Assembly (NCBI RefSeq): GCF_009901565.1
Contig: NZ_WXEW01000008.1
Coordinates: 486,179 to 550,178, forward strand
Direction of reading: 5' to 3'
Source of the DNA: Herbidospora solisilvae
Lineage (GTDB): Bacteria; Actinomycetota; Actinomycetes; Streptosporangiales; Streptosporangiaceae
DNA length: 64,000 nt
Shown here in pieces: positions 17,843 through 27,165 of the stretch. How positions within the stretch are numbered: the stretch's first letter is position 1; every line of letters begins with the position of its first letter. The notes beneath the pieces were generated by a model. That model was not told the origin of the DNA, made no database searches, and saw nothing but the letters and a program-made list of their open reading frames with translations. The position numbers and the translations under genes are program-made.

Positions 17843-18477
17843 AGACGGTAAGAGTGCTGATCGTGGACGACCACCGGCTGTTCCGGTCGGGGGTGCGGGC
17901 CGAACTCGGCCCCTCCATCCAGGTGGTCGGCGAGGCCGAGGACGTGGAGTCGGCCGTGGCCACGATCGCCGAGCTCGAACCCGATGTGGTCCTGCTCGAC
18001 GTGCACATGCCCGGAGGCGGCGGCGTCGAGGTGCTGCGCCGGGTGCTCGGGTCGGGGGCGCAGGTCCGCTTCCTGGCGCTGTCGGTCTCCGACGCCGCCG
18101 AAGACGTGATCGGCGTGATCCGGGGCGGCGCGCGGGGCTACGTGACCAAGACGATCAGCGGCGCCGAGCTGACCGACGCGATCACCCGCGTGGCCGACGG
18201 CGACGCGGTCTTCTCGCCCCGCCTGGCCGGTTTCGTGCTCGACGCGTTCGCCTCGACCGAGGCCCCGCCCATCGACCCCGAGCTCGACTCCCTGACGCAA
18301 CGTGAGCGGGAGGTGCTCCGGCTGATCGCGCGCGGGTACGCGTACAAGGAGATCGCCAAGGAGCTCTTCATCAGCGTGAAGACCGTGGAGACCCATGTCT
18401 CCTCGGTGCTCAGGAAGCTCCAGCTCTCCAACCGCCACGAGTTGTCCCGCTGGGCCACCGCACGCCGACTGGTCTGA
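17839..18477 (+). CDS. LuxR/NarL-family response regulator
   Basis: 212 aa. The receiver domain has the acidic pair (VLIVDDHRLFRSGV), the phospho-acceptor Asp in VVLLDVHMPGGGG (~res 55) and the conserved Lys in YVTKTISG (~res 109). The C-terminal LuxR helix-turn-helix is complete (LTQREREVLRLIARGYAYKE, then SVKTVETHVSSVLRKL). It pairs with the PspC kinase by a 4-bp overlap and probably controls this divergent locus; the palindrome at 16584-16607 is a candidate site. Confidence 0.95.
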   Translation: MKTVRVLIVDDHRLFRSGVRAELGPSIQVVGEAEDVESAVATIAELEPDVVLLDVHMPGGGGVEVLRRVLGSGAQVRFLALSVSDAAEDVIGVIRGGARGYVTKTISGAELTDAITRVADGDAVFSPRLAGFVLDAFASTEAPPIDPELDSLTQREREVLRLIARGYAYKEIAKELFISVKTVETHVSSVLRKLQLSNRHELSRWATARRLV

Positions 18478-18504
18478 GCGCGCCGGGTGTGACAGGCTTC
18501 ACAA

Positions 18505-19962
18505 ATGGGGCGTGACGTACCCGCGACGCACTTCAGCCGCGACGACCGGCGGCGCTACCGCGACAAGCTGAAGCGCTCGCTCGACGTGCTCGCCCGCATG
18601 CTCGGCGAGGCCCGGTTCGACGCCGAGCGGCCGCTGGCGGGGCTGGAGATCGAGCTGAACCTGGTCGACGACCGGGGTGAGCCGGCGATGAAGAACGCCG
18701 AGGTCCTCGACGCGATCTCGGCGCCCGACTGGGACACCGAGCTGGGCCAGTTCAACGTCGAGATAAACGTGGCGCCCCGGGAACTGGGCGGCCCCGGCCT
18801 GGTCGAGCTGGAGCAGACCGTCCGCAACAGCCTGAACCACGCCGAGGCGCAGGCCCGGACGGTCGGCGGCCACATGGTCCTGGTCGGCATCCTGCCGACG
18901 CTGAAGGAGAGCGACCTCTCCGAGGGCACGCTGTCGGCCAACCCCCGCTACAAGCTGCTGAACGAGCAGATCTTCGCCGCTCGGGGCGAAGACCTGCGCA
19001 TCGCGATCGACGGCGTCGAGCGCCTGCACACCTACGCCGACAGCATCACCCCCGAGGCCGCCTGCACCAGCGTCCAGCTCCATCTGCAGGTCAGCCCGCG
19101 CAACTTCGCCGCCCACTGGAACGCCGCCCAGGCCATCGCCGCGCCGCAGGTGGCCGTGGCCGCCAACTCGCCCTACCTGTTCGGCAAGGAGCTCTGGCGG
19201 GAGACCCGGCTGAGCCTGTTCGAGCAGGCCACCGACACCCGGCCCGACGAGCTCAAGGCCCAGGGCGTGCGCCCCCGCGTCTGGTTCGGCGACCGGTGGA
19301 TCACCTCGGTCTTCGACCTGTTCGAGGAGAACAACCGCTACTTCCCGGCGCTGCTGCCGCTCTGCGACGACGAGGACCCGGCCATGGTCCTGGAGGCCGG
19401 GGGAGTGCCCACGCTGAGCGAGCTGACCCTGCACAACGGCACGATCTACCGCTGGAACCGGCCCGTGTACGACATCTCCGGCGGCCTCCCCCACCTGCGC
19501 GTCGAGAACCGGGTCCTGCCGGCCGGCCCGTCGGTGGCCGACATCCTGGCGAACGCGGCGTTCTACTACGGCCTGATGCGCGTGCTGCCGTTCGCCGAAC
19601 GCCCGGTCTGGACGCAGATGTCGTTCTCCGCCGCCGCCGACAACCTGCGGGCGGCGGCCCGCCACGGCATCGACGCCCGCCTCTACTGGCCTGGCATGGG
19701 CGAGGTCACCGCCGCGGAGCTGATCCTGCGCCGCCTGCTGCCGCTGGCCCACGACGGCCTGAACCTGTGGGGCTGCGACCCCAAGTGCCGCGACCGCCTG
19801 CTCGGCATCATCGAGCAGCGCTGCCTGACCGGGGTGACCGGCGCGACCTGGCAGGTCCGCAAGGTGCGCGAACACGGCGGCGGCCACGAGGGCCTGCGCC
19901 GGATGACGCTGGAGTACATGGCCAACATGCACACCAACGAGCCCGTTCACCAGTGGGGCTAG
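18505..19962 (+). CDS. GCS2-family glutamate-cysteine ligase-like enzyme
   Basis: 485 aa. Its core is a carboxylate-amine ligase of the GCS2 fold: LAGLEIELNLVDDRGEP at ~res 50 holds the metal-binding glutamates, then INVAPREL, SVQLHLQVSP and HLRVENRVLPAGPSVAD. Homologues are usually called glutamate-cysteine ligase, but actinobacteria of this kind use mycothiol, so the true product may be another gamma-glutamyl compound. It is longer than the YbdK-type relative at 47674. The ATG has no Shine-Dalgarno. It follows the response regulator by 27 bp but is probably not functionally linked to it. Confidence 0.82.
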   Translation: MGRDVPATHFSRDDRRRYRDKLKRSLDVLARMLGEARFDAERPLAGLEIELNLVDDRGEPAMKNAEVLDAISAPDWDTELGQFNVEINVAPRELGGPGLVELEQTVRNSLNHAEAQARTVGGHMVLVGILPTLKESDLSEGTLSANPRYKLLNEQIFAARGEDLRIAIDGVERLHTYADSITPEAACTSVQLHLQVSPRNFAAHWNAAQAIAAPQVAVAANSPYLFGKELWRETRLSLFEQATDTRPDELKAQGVRPRVWFGDRWITSVFDLFEENNRYFPALLPLCDDEDPAMVLEAGGVPTLSELTLHNGTIYRWNRPVYDISGGLPHLRVENRVLPAGPSVADILANAAFYYGLMRVLPFAERPVWTQMSFSAAADNLRAAARHGIDARLYWPGMGEVTAAELILRRLLPLAHDGLNLWGCDPKCRDRLLGIIEQRCLTGVTGATWQVRKVREHGGGHEGLRRMTLEYMANMHTNEPVHQWG

Positions 19963-20013
19963 AAGTCCGGTCTTCTCAAGAAATATCCGTCTTTGGGCGG
20001 GCAGGATGAGGGC

Positions 20014-20739
20014 GTGCAATTACCCCGGCTCCTGGCGATCTCCCTCCTGGCCCTGACCATGTCGTGCGGTTCCGTGACCGCCCCCGATCCCGGCGCCGAA
20101 CCGGCTCCCGAGGTCACCACGCCCGACCAGATCGAGACCGACCTCGACCCGCCCACCGACCCGCCCGCCTCCGACTGCGACGTCAAGGGCGAGAACTTCT
20201 CCGAGGACGTCCGCCTGGCCCGGTGCCTGACCGAGGAGTTCTGGACCCAGCAGTTCACCGCCTCCGGCGGCACCTACCAGCCGATCAGCCGGTTCGTGGA
20301 GTACAACGGCGACGACGGCCCGGCGTGCGGCGATCAGGCCGCCGTGCCGAACAACGCCTTCTACTGCCCCGACGGCCACTTCATCGCCTACGACGCGACC
20401 TGGCTGCAGAGCCTCTACGACCAGCTCGGCGACGCCGCCGTCTACATCGTGATCCCGCACGAGTTCGGGCACTCGGTGCAGAACCAGCTGATGTCGAACT
20501 TCGAGTTCTCCGTCCAGGCCGAGCTCCAGGCCGACTGCTACGCCGGCGGCACCCTCAAGGGCCTGATCGACGGACAGCGGCTGCAGGCCCAGGCGGGCGA
20601 CGACGCCGAACTGATGGCGAACCTGGAGAACGCCGGCGACCCGACCGACGCGTGGTGGGAGCCGGGGGCGCACGGGACCGCGCAGCAGCGGCAGCTCAAC
20701 TTCGCGCGGGGCTTCCAACAGGGCGTCGGGGCCTGCTGA
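20014..20739 (+). CDS. Neutral zinc metallopeptidase lipoprotein
   Basis: 241 aa from GTG at 20014, with AGGA 7 bp upstream; this start leaves a short lipoprotein signal ending in LTMSC, with the lipidated Cys at ~res 14. The catalytic motif IPHEFGHSVQNQL (HExxH) is followed by QAELQADCYAGG, whose Glu/Asp completes the zinc site in the YpfJ-like family. A Pro/Asp-rich linker separates lipid anchor and enzyme. The protein should act outside the membrane on surface proteins or peptidoglycan-associated targets. The following CPBP protease starts 17 bp later, probably in one operon. Confidence 0.85.
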   Translation: MQLPRLLAISLLALTMSCGSVTAPDPGAEPAPEVTTPDQIETDLDPPTDPPASDCDVKGENFSEDVRLARCLTEEFWTQQFTASGGTYQPISRFVEYNGDDGPACGDQAAVPNNAFYCPDGHFIAYDATWLQSLYDQLGDAAVYIVIPHEFGHSVQNQLMSNFEFSVQAELQADCYAGGTLKGLIDGQRLQAQAGDDAELMANLENAGDPTDAWWEPGAHGTAQQRQLNFARGFQQGVGAC

Positions 20740-20756
20740 AAGGGCAGATCTACCGG

Positions 20757-21500
20757 ATGGCTCACACGATGGCGAGTGGACAGGCCCGGCCGCGACGGGT
20801 CCGGCGACCGGGCGCGGCACTCGGGGCGGCGGTGGGGGTGCTGGCCGCGGCCAACGTCCTCAACAACACGGTGGCCCGCCGCTACGCGCCGCTGACCTCG
20901 GCGGTGGCGACCGGCGCGCTGCTCCTGATCGCCCGCCGGGCCGGGGTGGGCGCCCGTGACCTCGGCTTCGCCTCACCCGCCCGGGGCGCGCTGATCGGCG
21001 GCGGCCTGGCCGCCGCCGTGGCGGCCGGCTACACCGGCGGGGTGCTGCTGCCCCCGACGCGGCGGCTGTTCATGGACGAACGGGCCCTGGCGCTGACCCG
21101 GGCCCGCTTGTTCGAGGAGGCGCTGCTGCAGGTGCCGGTCGGGACGGTCCTGCTGGAGGAGGTGGCCTTCCGGGGGGTGCTCCCGGAGCTGTTCGGCCAC
21201 TCGTTCAAGCCCCGGACCGCCTCGGTGGCCTCCAACCTGCTGTTCGGCCTCTGGCACGTGCTGCCCGCCCTCGACATGGCCCGCGCCAACCCGGCCGCCG
21301 CCGGGGCGGGCGCCTCCCGGCTGGTCGCCGGGACCGTGGCGACCACGACCCTGGCCGGTCTGGGCTTCCACGAACTGCGCCGGCGCGGTGGCCTGCTCGC
21401 CCCCGCGCTCCTGCACCTGGCGACCAACTCGCTGGGCTTCGTCGCCGCTCGCGGGGCCCGCCGGATGGACGTCCGGAGGACACGCCGCTCAGCCGGTTGA
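20757..21500 (+). CDS. CPBP-family intramembrane protease
   Basis: 247 aa, ATG at 20757 (an alternative at 20769 is possible). The three CPBP/Abi motifs are present: LLEEVAFRG (EExxxR), FGLWHVLPAL (FxxxH) and LLHLATNSLGF (H-x-x-x-N). Several hydrophobic helices place it in the membrane. Bacterial members are linked to protein maturation, bacteriocin immunity or CAAX-like processing; the substrate here is unknown. Its end overlaps the convergent PIG-L gene by 12 bp. Confidence 0.85.
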   Translation: MAHTMASGQARPRRVRRPGAALGAAVGVLAAANVLNNTVARRYAPLTSAVATGALLLIARRAGVGARDLGFASPARGALIGGGLAAAVAAGYTGGVLLPPTRRLFMDERALALTRARLFEEALLQVPVGTVLLEEVAFRGVLPELFGHSFKPRTASVASNLLFGLWHVLPALDMARANPAAAGAGASRLVAGTVATTTLAGLGFHELRRRGGLLAPALLHLATNSLGFVAARGARRMDVRRTRRSAG

Positions 21501-22208
21501 GACCACGTGGAACGCCTCGGCGTACGTGCCCTGCGGCAGCCCCCCGGCCTGCGCGTTGGCCGCCAGGAAGCCCGTGACGAAGCTCTCCAGGTCGTCCATG
21601 TGGCCGGTCTGCGACTCGTGGGCGCGCAGGGCGGCGAGCTTGCGGTCGAGGGTGGCGGTCACGTCGACCCAGTGGTTGGGGGTGGGGGAGCCGATCATCC
21701 AGACCTCCCGGACCGTCCAGGCCTCCAGGCCCTCCTCGGCGAGCAGGTCGGGGAAGGCGTAGGGGTTGCGGGCGTCGGGGTAGACCGCGTCGAGGGTGGC
21801 CGAGCCGACCGCGCGGTGGTCGGGGTGTGTGGGCCCCAGCCTCAGGTAGTTGCGCTCCGGCGTCGAGGTGATCACCAGGTCGGGTCTGACCTGCCGGATC
21901 ACCCGCGCGATGTCCTTGCGCAGCGCCAGCGTCGCCTCGACGGCCCCGTCGGGGTAGCCGAGGTGGCGGATGTCGGCGACCCCGACGTGCTTGGCGGCGG
22001 CCGCCTGCTCGGCGCGGCGGAGCTCGGCCATGCCGACGCCGTCGACGGCCCGGTCGAAGCCCCCGGCGTCACCCGAGGTGGCCAGCAGGTAGACGACCTG
22101 GACGCCCCGGTCGGTGAACGAGGCGACGGTGCCCGCGCCGCCGAAGTCGATGTCGTCGGGGTGGGCGGTCACCACCAGCACGGTCCGGATATCAGCGGCG
22201 TCCAACAT
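21489..22208 (-). CDS. PIG-L family deacetylase
   Basis: 239 aa from ATG at 22208, with GGAGG directly upstream; the longer frame is not needed. VVTAHPDDIDFGGAGT (~res 13-28) holds the zinc-binding H-P-D-D motif, and THPDHRAVG (~res 117) supplies the third histidine. PIG-L enzymes remove acetyl groups from GlcNAc-like substrates. MshB of mycothiol synthesis belongs here, but this protein is shorter and may act on another N-acetyl sugar or conjugate. It is read divergently from pcrA. Confidence 0.9.
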   Translation of the reverse strand: MLDAADIRTVLVVTAHPDDIDFGGAGTVASFTDRGVQVVYLLATSGDAGGFDRAVDGVGMAELRRAEQAAAAKHVGVADIRHLGYPDGAVEATLALRKDIARVIRQVRPDLVITSTPERNYLRLGPTHPDHRAVGSATLDAVYPDARNPYAFPDLLAEEGLEAWTVREVWMIGSPTPNHWVDVTATLDRKLAALRAHESQTGHMDDLESFVTGFLAANAQAGGLPQGTYAEAFHVVSTG

Positions 22209-22282
22209 GTGTCCTCCAGAAGTCGATCGCAGATGTTCGTTCACTTGAGCGAACTGTCGCTGCGCGGCCCTACGCTAGACGG

Positions 22283-24466
22283 GTGACCCATCCCTTGCTT
22301 GACGGCCTCAACCCCCAGCAGAAGGAGGCCGTCGTCCATCAGGGCGGCCCGCTCCTCATCGTCGCGGGGGCCGGTTCCGGCAAGACCAGGGTCCTGACCC
22401 ATCGCATCGCCTACCTGCTGGCCGAGCGCGACGTCCACCCGGGCGAGATCCTCGCGATCACCTTCACCAACAAGGCCGCCCGCGAGATGAAAGACCGGGT
22501 CGACAAGCTGATCGGCCCGCGCTCCAAGGCCATGTGGGTGATGACCTTCCACAGCGCCTGCGTCCGCATCCTGCGCCGCGAGGCCAAGCGGCTGGGCTTC
22601 ACCACCAGCTTCTCGATCTACGACCAGGCCGACTCCCAGCGGCTGATGGCGCTGGTCTGCCGCGAGATGGACCTCGACCCCAAGCGTTACCCGCCGAGGT
22701 CGTTCTCCGCCCAGGTCAGCAACATGAAGAACGAGCTGGTCGACTACGAGACCGCCGCCGACAAGGCGCAGACCCACCTCGAGAAGACGCTCGCCGAGGC
22801 CTACCGCACCTACCAGCGCCGCCTCACCGAGGCCGGCGCGATGGACTTCGACGACCTGATCATGCTCACGGTCACGCTGTTCCAGCTCTTCCCCGAGGTC
22901 GCCGAACACTACCGGCGCCGGTTCCGCCACGTCATGGTCGACGAATACCAGGACACCAACCACGCGCAGTACATGCTGATCAAGGAGCTCGTCGGCGTCG
23001 ACGACCCCGCCGAACTGGTCGTCGTGGGCGACGCCGACCAGTCGATCTACGCCTTCCGCGGCGCCTCGATCCGCAACATCCTGGAGTTCGAGCGCGACTA
23101 CCCGTCGGCCAAGACGATCCTGCTGGAGCAGAACTACCGCTCCACCCAGACGATCCTCAACGCCGCCAACGCGGTCATCTCCCGCAACGAGAGCCGCAAG
23201 CCCAAGAACCTCTGGTCCGACCAGGGTGCCGGTCCGAAGATCATCGGCTATGTCGCCGACAACGAGCACGACGAGGCCACCTTCGTCGCCCAGGAGGTCG
23301 ACCGCCTCTCCGACGACGAGGGCGTCACCCCCGGTCAGGTGGCGGTCTTCTACCGCACCAACTCGGCCTCCCGCGTCTTCGAAGAGATCTTCATCCGCAC
23401 CGGCCTGCCCTACCGGGTCGTCGGCGGCGTGCGCTTCTACGAGCGCAAAGAGGTCAAAGACCTGCTGGCCTACCTGCGCGTGCTGGCCAACCCCAGCGAC
23501 ACGGTGTCGCTGCGCCGCATCCTCAACGTGCCCAAGCGCGGCATCGGCGACCGCGCCGAGTCGATGGTCGAGGCGTTCGCGTCCCGGGAGCGCGTCTCCT
23601 TCTGGGAGGGCCTGCGCCGCGCCGAGGAGGCCCCCGGCATCGCGACCCGCTCGCTCAACCAGATCCGCGAGTTCGTCACCCTGCTCGACGACCTGCGGGC
23701 GAAGGAGCTGCCGATCTCCGACCTGGCCGAGGAGATCCTCACCTCGACCGGCTACCGCACCGAGCTGGAGACCTCCGGCGACCCGCAGGACGAAAGCCGC
23801 ATCGAGAACCTCAACGAGCTCATCTCGGTCGCGTCCGAGTTCGAGGCGGCCAACCCCGAGGGCACCCTGGTCGACTTCCTGGAGCAGGTCTCCCTGGTCG
23901 CTGACGCCGACTCGATCCCCGACCCCGACGGCGAGAGCGGCGGCGTGGTCACCCTGATGACCCTCCACACCGCCAAGGGCCTGGAGTTCCCCGTGGTCTT
24001 CCTGACCGCGATGGAAGACGGCGTCTTCCCCCACATGCGCTCCCTGAGCGACCCGAGGGAACTGGAGGAGGAGCGCCGCCTCGCCTACGTGGGCATCACC
24101 CGCGCCGAGAAGCGCCTCTACCTGTCCCGCGCCGCCGTCCGCACCGCCTGGGGCGCCCCCTCGTTCAACCCGGCCTCCCGCTTCCTCGCCGAGGTGCCCG
24201 CCGACCTGGTCGAGTGGCGCAACGACCCGAAGAAGAACGCCTGGGGCGCCGCGACCAAACGCGAGACCCGCCCGGTGGCGAGCCGCGGCGGCAAGCCCGC
24301 CGTGCAGTTCGCCACGGGCGACCGCGTGACCCACGACCAGTTCGGGCTGGGCACGGTGCTCGAGGTCGAGGGCGAGGGCGAGAAGACCCGCGCGAAGATC
24401 GACTTCGGCAGCGCGGGCGTGAAGACCCTCATGACCCACTACGCGAGAAGTCTCGAAAAACTGTAG
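22283..24466 (+). CDS. pcrA: ATP-dependent DNA helicase PcrA/UvrD
   Basis: 727 aa from GTG at 22283. All SF1A helicase motifs are seen: Walker A AGAGSGKTRV (~res 32), motif Ia TFTNKAAREM, Walker B DEYQDTNHAQ (~res 219), motif III GDADQSIYAFRGA, motif IV EQNYRST, motif V LMTLHTAKGLEFP and motif VI YVGITRAEKRLY. The last ~55 residues (VQFATGDRVTHDQFGLGTVL) form the Tudor-like domain that binds RNA polymerase. It acts in repair and in clearing stalled complexes. No clear SOS box was found upstream. Confidence 0.97.
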   Translation: MTHPLLDGLNPQQKEAVVHQGGPLLIVAGAGSGKTRVLTHRIAYLLAERDVHPGEILAITFTNKAAREMKDRVDKLIGPRSKAMWVMTFHSACVRILRREAKRLGFTTSFSIYDQADSQRLMALVCREMDLDPKRYPPRSFSAQVSNMKNELVDYETAADKAQTHLEKTLAEAYRTYQRRLTEAGAMDFDDLIMLTVTLFQLFPEVAEHYRRRFRHVMVDEYQDTNHAQYMLIKELVGVDDPAELVVVGDADQSIYAFRGASIRNILEFERDYPSAKTILLEQNYRSTQTILNAANAVISRNESRKPKNLWSDQGAGPKIIGYVADNEHDEATFVAQEVDRLSDDEGVTPGQVAVFYRTNSASRVFEEIFIRTGLPYRVVGGVRFYERKEVKDLLAYLRVLANPSDTVSLRRILNVPKRGIGDRAESMVEAFASRERVSFWEGLRRAEEAPGIATRSLNQIREFVTLLDDLRAKELPISDLAEEILTSTGYRTELETSGDPQDESRIENLNELISVASEFEAANPEGTLVDFLEQVSLVADADSIPDPDGESGGVVTLMTLHTAKGLEFPVVFLTAMEDGVFPHMRSLSDPRELEEERRLAYVGITRAEKRLYLSRAAVRTAWGAPSFNPASRFLAEVPADLVEWRNDPKKNAWGAATKRETRPVASRGGKPAVQFATGDRVTHDQFGLGTVLEVEGEGEKTRAKIDFGSAGVKTLMTHYARSLEKL

Positions 24467-24499
24467 ACCCGCCGTCTTCCGGCCGCTGGTGGGTCTTTT
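24465..24499 (+). terminator. Rho-independent terminator after pcrA
   Basis: AGACCCGCC (24465-24473) pairs with GGTGGGTCT (24488-24496) with one G-U pair, and TTTT (24496-24499) follows at once. The stem starts inside the pcrA stop codon. Confidence 0.7.
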
Positions 24500-24802
24500 C
24501 GCCCGTTACGGCTCCGCCCACCCCGGCCCCGCCCGCCGCCCCCGGCCCGCCCCGCATCCGGCGCCGACGACCCGCTTCCGGCGGCGGCGCGTCACGACAA
24601 TGGTCAAGCCCGCCTTCCCGCCAAACGCCGGCAAAGCGGCCACGCCATGGGACGGGCGGCGTCATGGGACCGGCCGTGTTGTGAGAAGCGGGACGTCACG
24701 GCGCCGGATCCGGGGGAGGAGTGAGCAAGATCCGGGAATGCGGGACGGGGGGGTACGGAATGCGATATCTCCTGACGCGTACACCCGAGAGACGAGGATC
24801 AC
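24467..24802. other. 336-bp gap between pcrA and the amidohydrolase
   Basis: It starts with the pcrA terminator. The rest is GC-rich and shows no convincing gene: the frames here lack ribosome sites and family features. The last ~25 bp hold a GAGG ribosome site for the amidohydrolase. Confidence 0.6.
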
Positions 24803-25732
24803 ATGGCCGGCGAACTGATCGACGTGCACGCCCACTTCGTGACCGGTGACTACATCGCCGCCGCCACCGAGGCGGGGCACGTCACCCCCGACGGCATGCC
24901 CCGCTGGCCGACGTGGACGCCCGACGACCACCTGAACCTGATGGACGTCAACGGCATCCGGAAGTCGTTCCTGTCGGTCTCCTCGCCCGGCACCCACTTC
25001 GGTGACGACCTCGCGGCCCGGAAGCTGTCGCGCCAGGTCAACGACTACGCCGCCGACCTGGCCGGAAGGCAGCCCGACCGGTTCGGCCACTTCGCCTCGC
25101 TGCCGGTCCCCGACGTCGAGGGGGCCCTGGCCGAACTCGCGCACGCCCTCGACGAGCTGGGCAGTGACGGGGTGGCCCTGATGAGCAACGCCCACGGCCG
25201 CTACCTCGGCGACCCGGCCTACGAGCCGCTCTGGGAGGAACTCGACCGGCGGCGGGCGGTGGTGTTCGTCCACCCGACCTCGCCGGTCAACCACGAGCAG
25301 GTCGCGATGGGGCGGCCGAGGCCGATGCTGGAGTTCATCTTCGACACCACCCGGACCGTCTCCGACCTGGTGTTCTCCGGTGTCCTGACACGACACCCGG
25401 GCATCCGGTGGATCTTCACCCACGGCGGGGGCACGCTGCCGCTGCTGTCCGACCGCATGGAGTTGTTCCGGACCGCCTTCTTCGGCGGCTCGCCCGATGA
25501 CCCGTCGGCCGTCGAGCAGGTGGGCAGGTTGTGGTTCGACATCGCCGGCACGCCGTTCCCCCGGCAGGTGCCGGCCCTGGAGAAGGCCTTCGGCGCCGAC
25601 CAGATCCTCTACGGCAGCGACTACTGCTTCACGCCGCCCCCGGCGGTGGCCGCCCAGGTGGCGTCGGTAGACGCGAACTGGCGGGCGCTGACCACGGCCA
25701 ACGCCCGCCGGTTGCTGCCACGCGCGACCTGA
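24803..25732 (+). CDS. Amidohydrolase (ACMSD-like, amidohydrolase_2)
   Basis: 309 aa. DVHAHFV at ~res 8-14 is the H-x-H metal motif. VFVHPTS (~res 155), FTHGGG (~res 211) and the late metal Asp in LYGSDYCF (~res 271) complete a single-metal TIM barrel as in ACMSD and related non-oxidative decarboxylases. The substrate is likely an aromatic or unsaturated carboxylic acid, but it cannot be named. It stands alone, with a GAGG ribosome site. It converges on a secreted-protein gene only 5 bp away. Confidence 0.88.
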   Translation: MAGELIDVHAHFVTGDYIAAATEAGHVTPDGMPRWPTWTPDDHLNLMDVNGIRKSFLSVSSPGTHFGDDLAARKLSRQVNDYAADLAGRQPDRFGHFASLPVPDVEGALAELAHALDELGSDGVALMSNAHGRYLGDPAYEPLWEELDRRRAVVFVHPTSPVNHEQVAMGRPRPMLEFIFDTTRTVSDLVFSGVLTRHPGIRWIFTHGGGTLPLLSDRMELFRTAFFGGSPDDPSAVEQVGRLWFDIAGTPFPRQVPALEKAFGADQILYGSDYCFTPPPAVAAQVASVDANWRALTTANARRLLPRAT

Positions 25733-25737
25733 GACGG

Positions 25738-26577
25738 TCAGGCCGCCTCGCCCACCACGCGGGCGAGCGGAGCGCTGAACTCGTCGAGGCCCTCGAGTTC
25801 GTCCACGTCGGCGATGCCCTCGGTCGGGGCCTTGATGGAGACCTTCGTGCCCCAGGACACGTAACGGCTGTCGACCGAGATCGTCGAGGCGTCGAAGCCC
25901 AGCGCGGAGCCCTTGGCGCTGGTCACGAGCCGGGTGACCAGGCCCTTGCCGTTGACGTAGAGCTTGTAGGAGACGACGGACTTCTTCTGGGAAGCCGATC
26001 CCCCGGACGCCAGGATCGCCTTGAGCCACTTCGAGGTCGTGAGGATCTCGCCGATGGTGATCTTGCCGGTGTACACGGAGCCGGTCCGCTTGCTCTTCTT
26101 GACGAGCTTCTGCAGGGTCATCGGCTCGGTGATGTTGATGTACTGGCCGAAGATGCCGGTCAGGCCGGTGGCGGGGGCTCCGGGGCCGCGCAGCCAGGTC
26201 GCGCCCTCCGGCAGGAAGGTGGCGAACATGCCGCCCTTGATGTACGCCGTCGAGCCGATCTTGATGGTCTGCTCGGGGCGGAGCAGCGGCTGGATCTCCT
26301 CCGGCATTTCTGCGATCTCGGACGCCTTGAGGTTGAACTTCGTGGTGAGGTCCGACGCGGCCACGCCGGCGCGGCCGAACTGGAACGTTCCGGTCCGGCG
26401 GCTGAAAATCTTGTTGTCGAGGCTGAACTTGTCGCTGAACTTCACGCCGAGCCCGGTCTTGAACTGTGCCTTGAGCGCGGCGACGGGGTTGGGGGCGGCC
26501 TGCGCTGGCGCCGCGCCGACTGCGGTGGCTGCCGCGACGGCGGTGGCGCATGCCGCGATGGCGAGGATTCGCCTCAT
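25738..26577 (-). CDS. Secreted protein of unknown function
   Basis: 279 aa from ATG at 26577, with GGAGGAA 8 bp upstream. A Sec signal peptide is clear (MRRILAIAACATAVAAATAV, cut after PAQA, ~res 27). There is no lipobox. The mature part has a repeated beta-type pattern (TGTFQFGRAGVAASDLTTKF, IKIGSTAYIKGGMFATF, YVSWGTKVSI) that recalls LppX/LolA-like lipid-binding barrels, but the match is by look only. It probably works outside the membrane. No obvious partner is next to it. Confidence 0.75.
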   Translation of the reverse strand: MRRILAIAACATAVAAATAVGAAPAQAAPNPVAALKAQFKTGLGVKFSDKFSLDNKIFSRRTGTFQFGRAGVAASDLTTKFNLKASEIAEMPEEIQPLLRPEQTIKIGSTAYIKGGMFATFLPEGATWLRGPGAPATGLTGIFGQYINITEPMTLQKLVKKSKRTGSVYTGKITIGEILTTSKWLKAILASGGSASQKKSVVSYKLYVNGKGLVTRLVTSAKGSALGFDASTISVDSRYVSWGTKVSIKAPTEGIADVDELEGLDEFSAPLARVVGEAA

Positions 26578-26763
26578 GGTGGGGTTCCTCCGGGATGAGT
26601 CCCTGAATGGGAGAGGTGGGACGGGAGGATTCTGCCGGAACATCTACCTCAGATCGATCATTTATCGCGTCTTTTCACAAACTTCACACTTGAAACGCCA
26701 ACAAAGTCCGTCAAGCCGAGGCTTCACCGAGACCTTCCGGGCCGCCGGGTTACAGTGCGAACC

Positions 26764-27165
26764 ATGGAATCCAGGATCAGGATCGTCGTCGCCAAACCCG
26801 GGCTCGACGGTCACGACCGCGGCGTGAAGGTCGTCGCCCGCGCCCTGCGTGACGCGGGCATGGAAGTCGTCTACACAGGTCTGCACCAGACCCCGGAGCA
26901 GATCGTCCGCACCGCCATCCAGGAGGACGCCGCCGCGATCGGGCTGTCGATCCTCTCGGGCGCCCACATGACCCTCTTCGCGAAGGTGATGGAACTGCTC
27001 CGCGAACAGGACGCCACCGACATCGTCGTCTTCGGCGGCGGCATCATCCCCGAGGAGGACATCCCCGAGCTCCGCGCCATGGGCGTGGCCGGCATCTTCA
27101 CCCCCGGCGCGACCACCGACGAGATCGTCGACTGGGTCAGGGCGACGATCCCCGCCGCCGTCTGA
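26764..27165 (+). CDS. Cobalamin (B12)-binding domain protein, mutase small-subunit-like
   Basis: 133 aa, ATG at 26764 (GTG at 26755 is an alternative). [10 protein letters not shown] carries the D-x-H-x-x-G motif whose His ligates cobalt from below, followed by LSILSG and [11 protein letters not shown], the S-x-L and GGG parts of the B12 Rossmann fold. The length equals a free-standing small subunit, as in isobutyryl-CoA or methylmalonyl-CoA mutase. The catalytic large subunit is not in this window. The adjoining sucCD genes act on succinyl-CoA, the product of methylmalonyl-CoA mutase, a possible metabolic link. Confidence 0.9.
   Translation: MESRIRIVVAKPGLDGHDRGVKVVARALRDAGMEVVYTGLHQTPEQIVRTAIQEDAAAIGLSILSGAHMTLFAKVMELLREQDATDIVVFGGGIIPEEDIPELRAMGVAGIFTPGATTDEIVDWVRATIPAAV

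Noticed and set aside
20745..20760. Further repeat copy (GGGCAGAT) between the Zn-peptidase and CPBP genes
   Set aside because: Only 8 bp match and the GCGCGAG and hairpin parts are missing.
22230..22282. SOS (LexA) box before pcrA
   Set aside because: The GTTCG and CGAAC pair here is in the wrong order and spacing for the actinobacterial SOS box.
22241..24439. 732-codon minus-strand frame
   Set aside because: Exactly antisense to pcrA, which has all helicase motifs.
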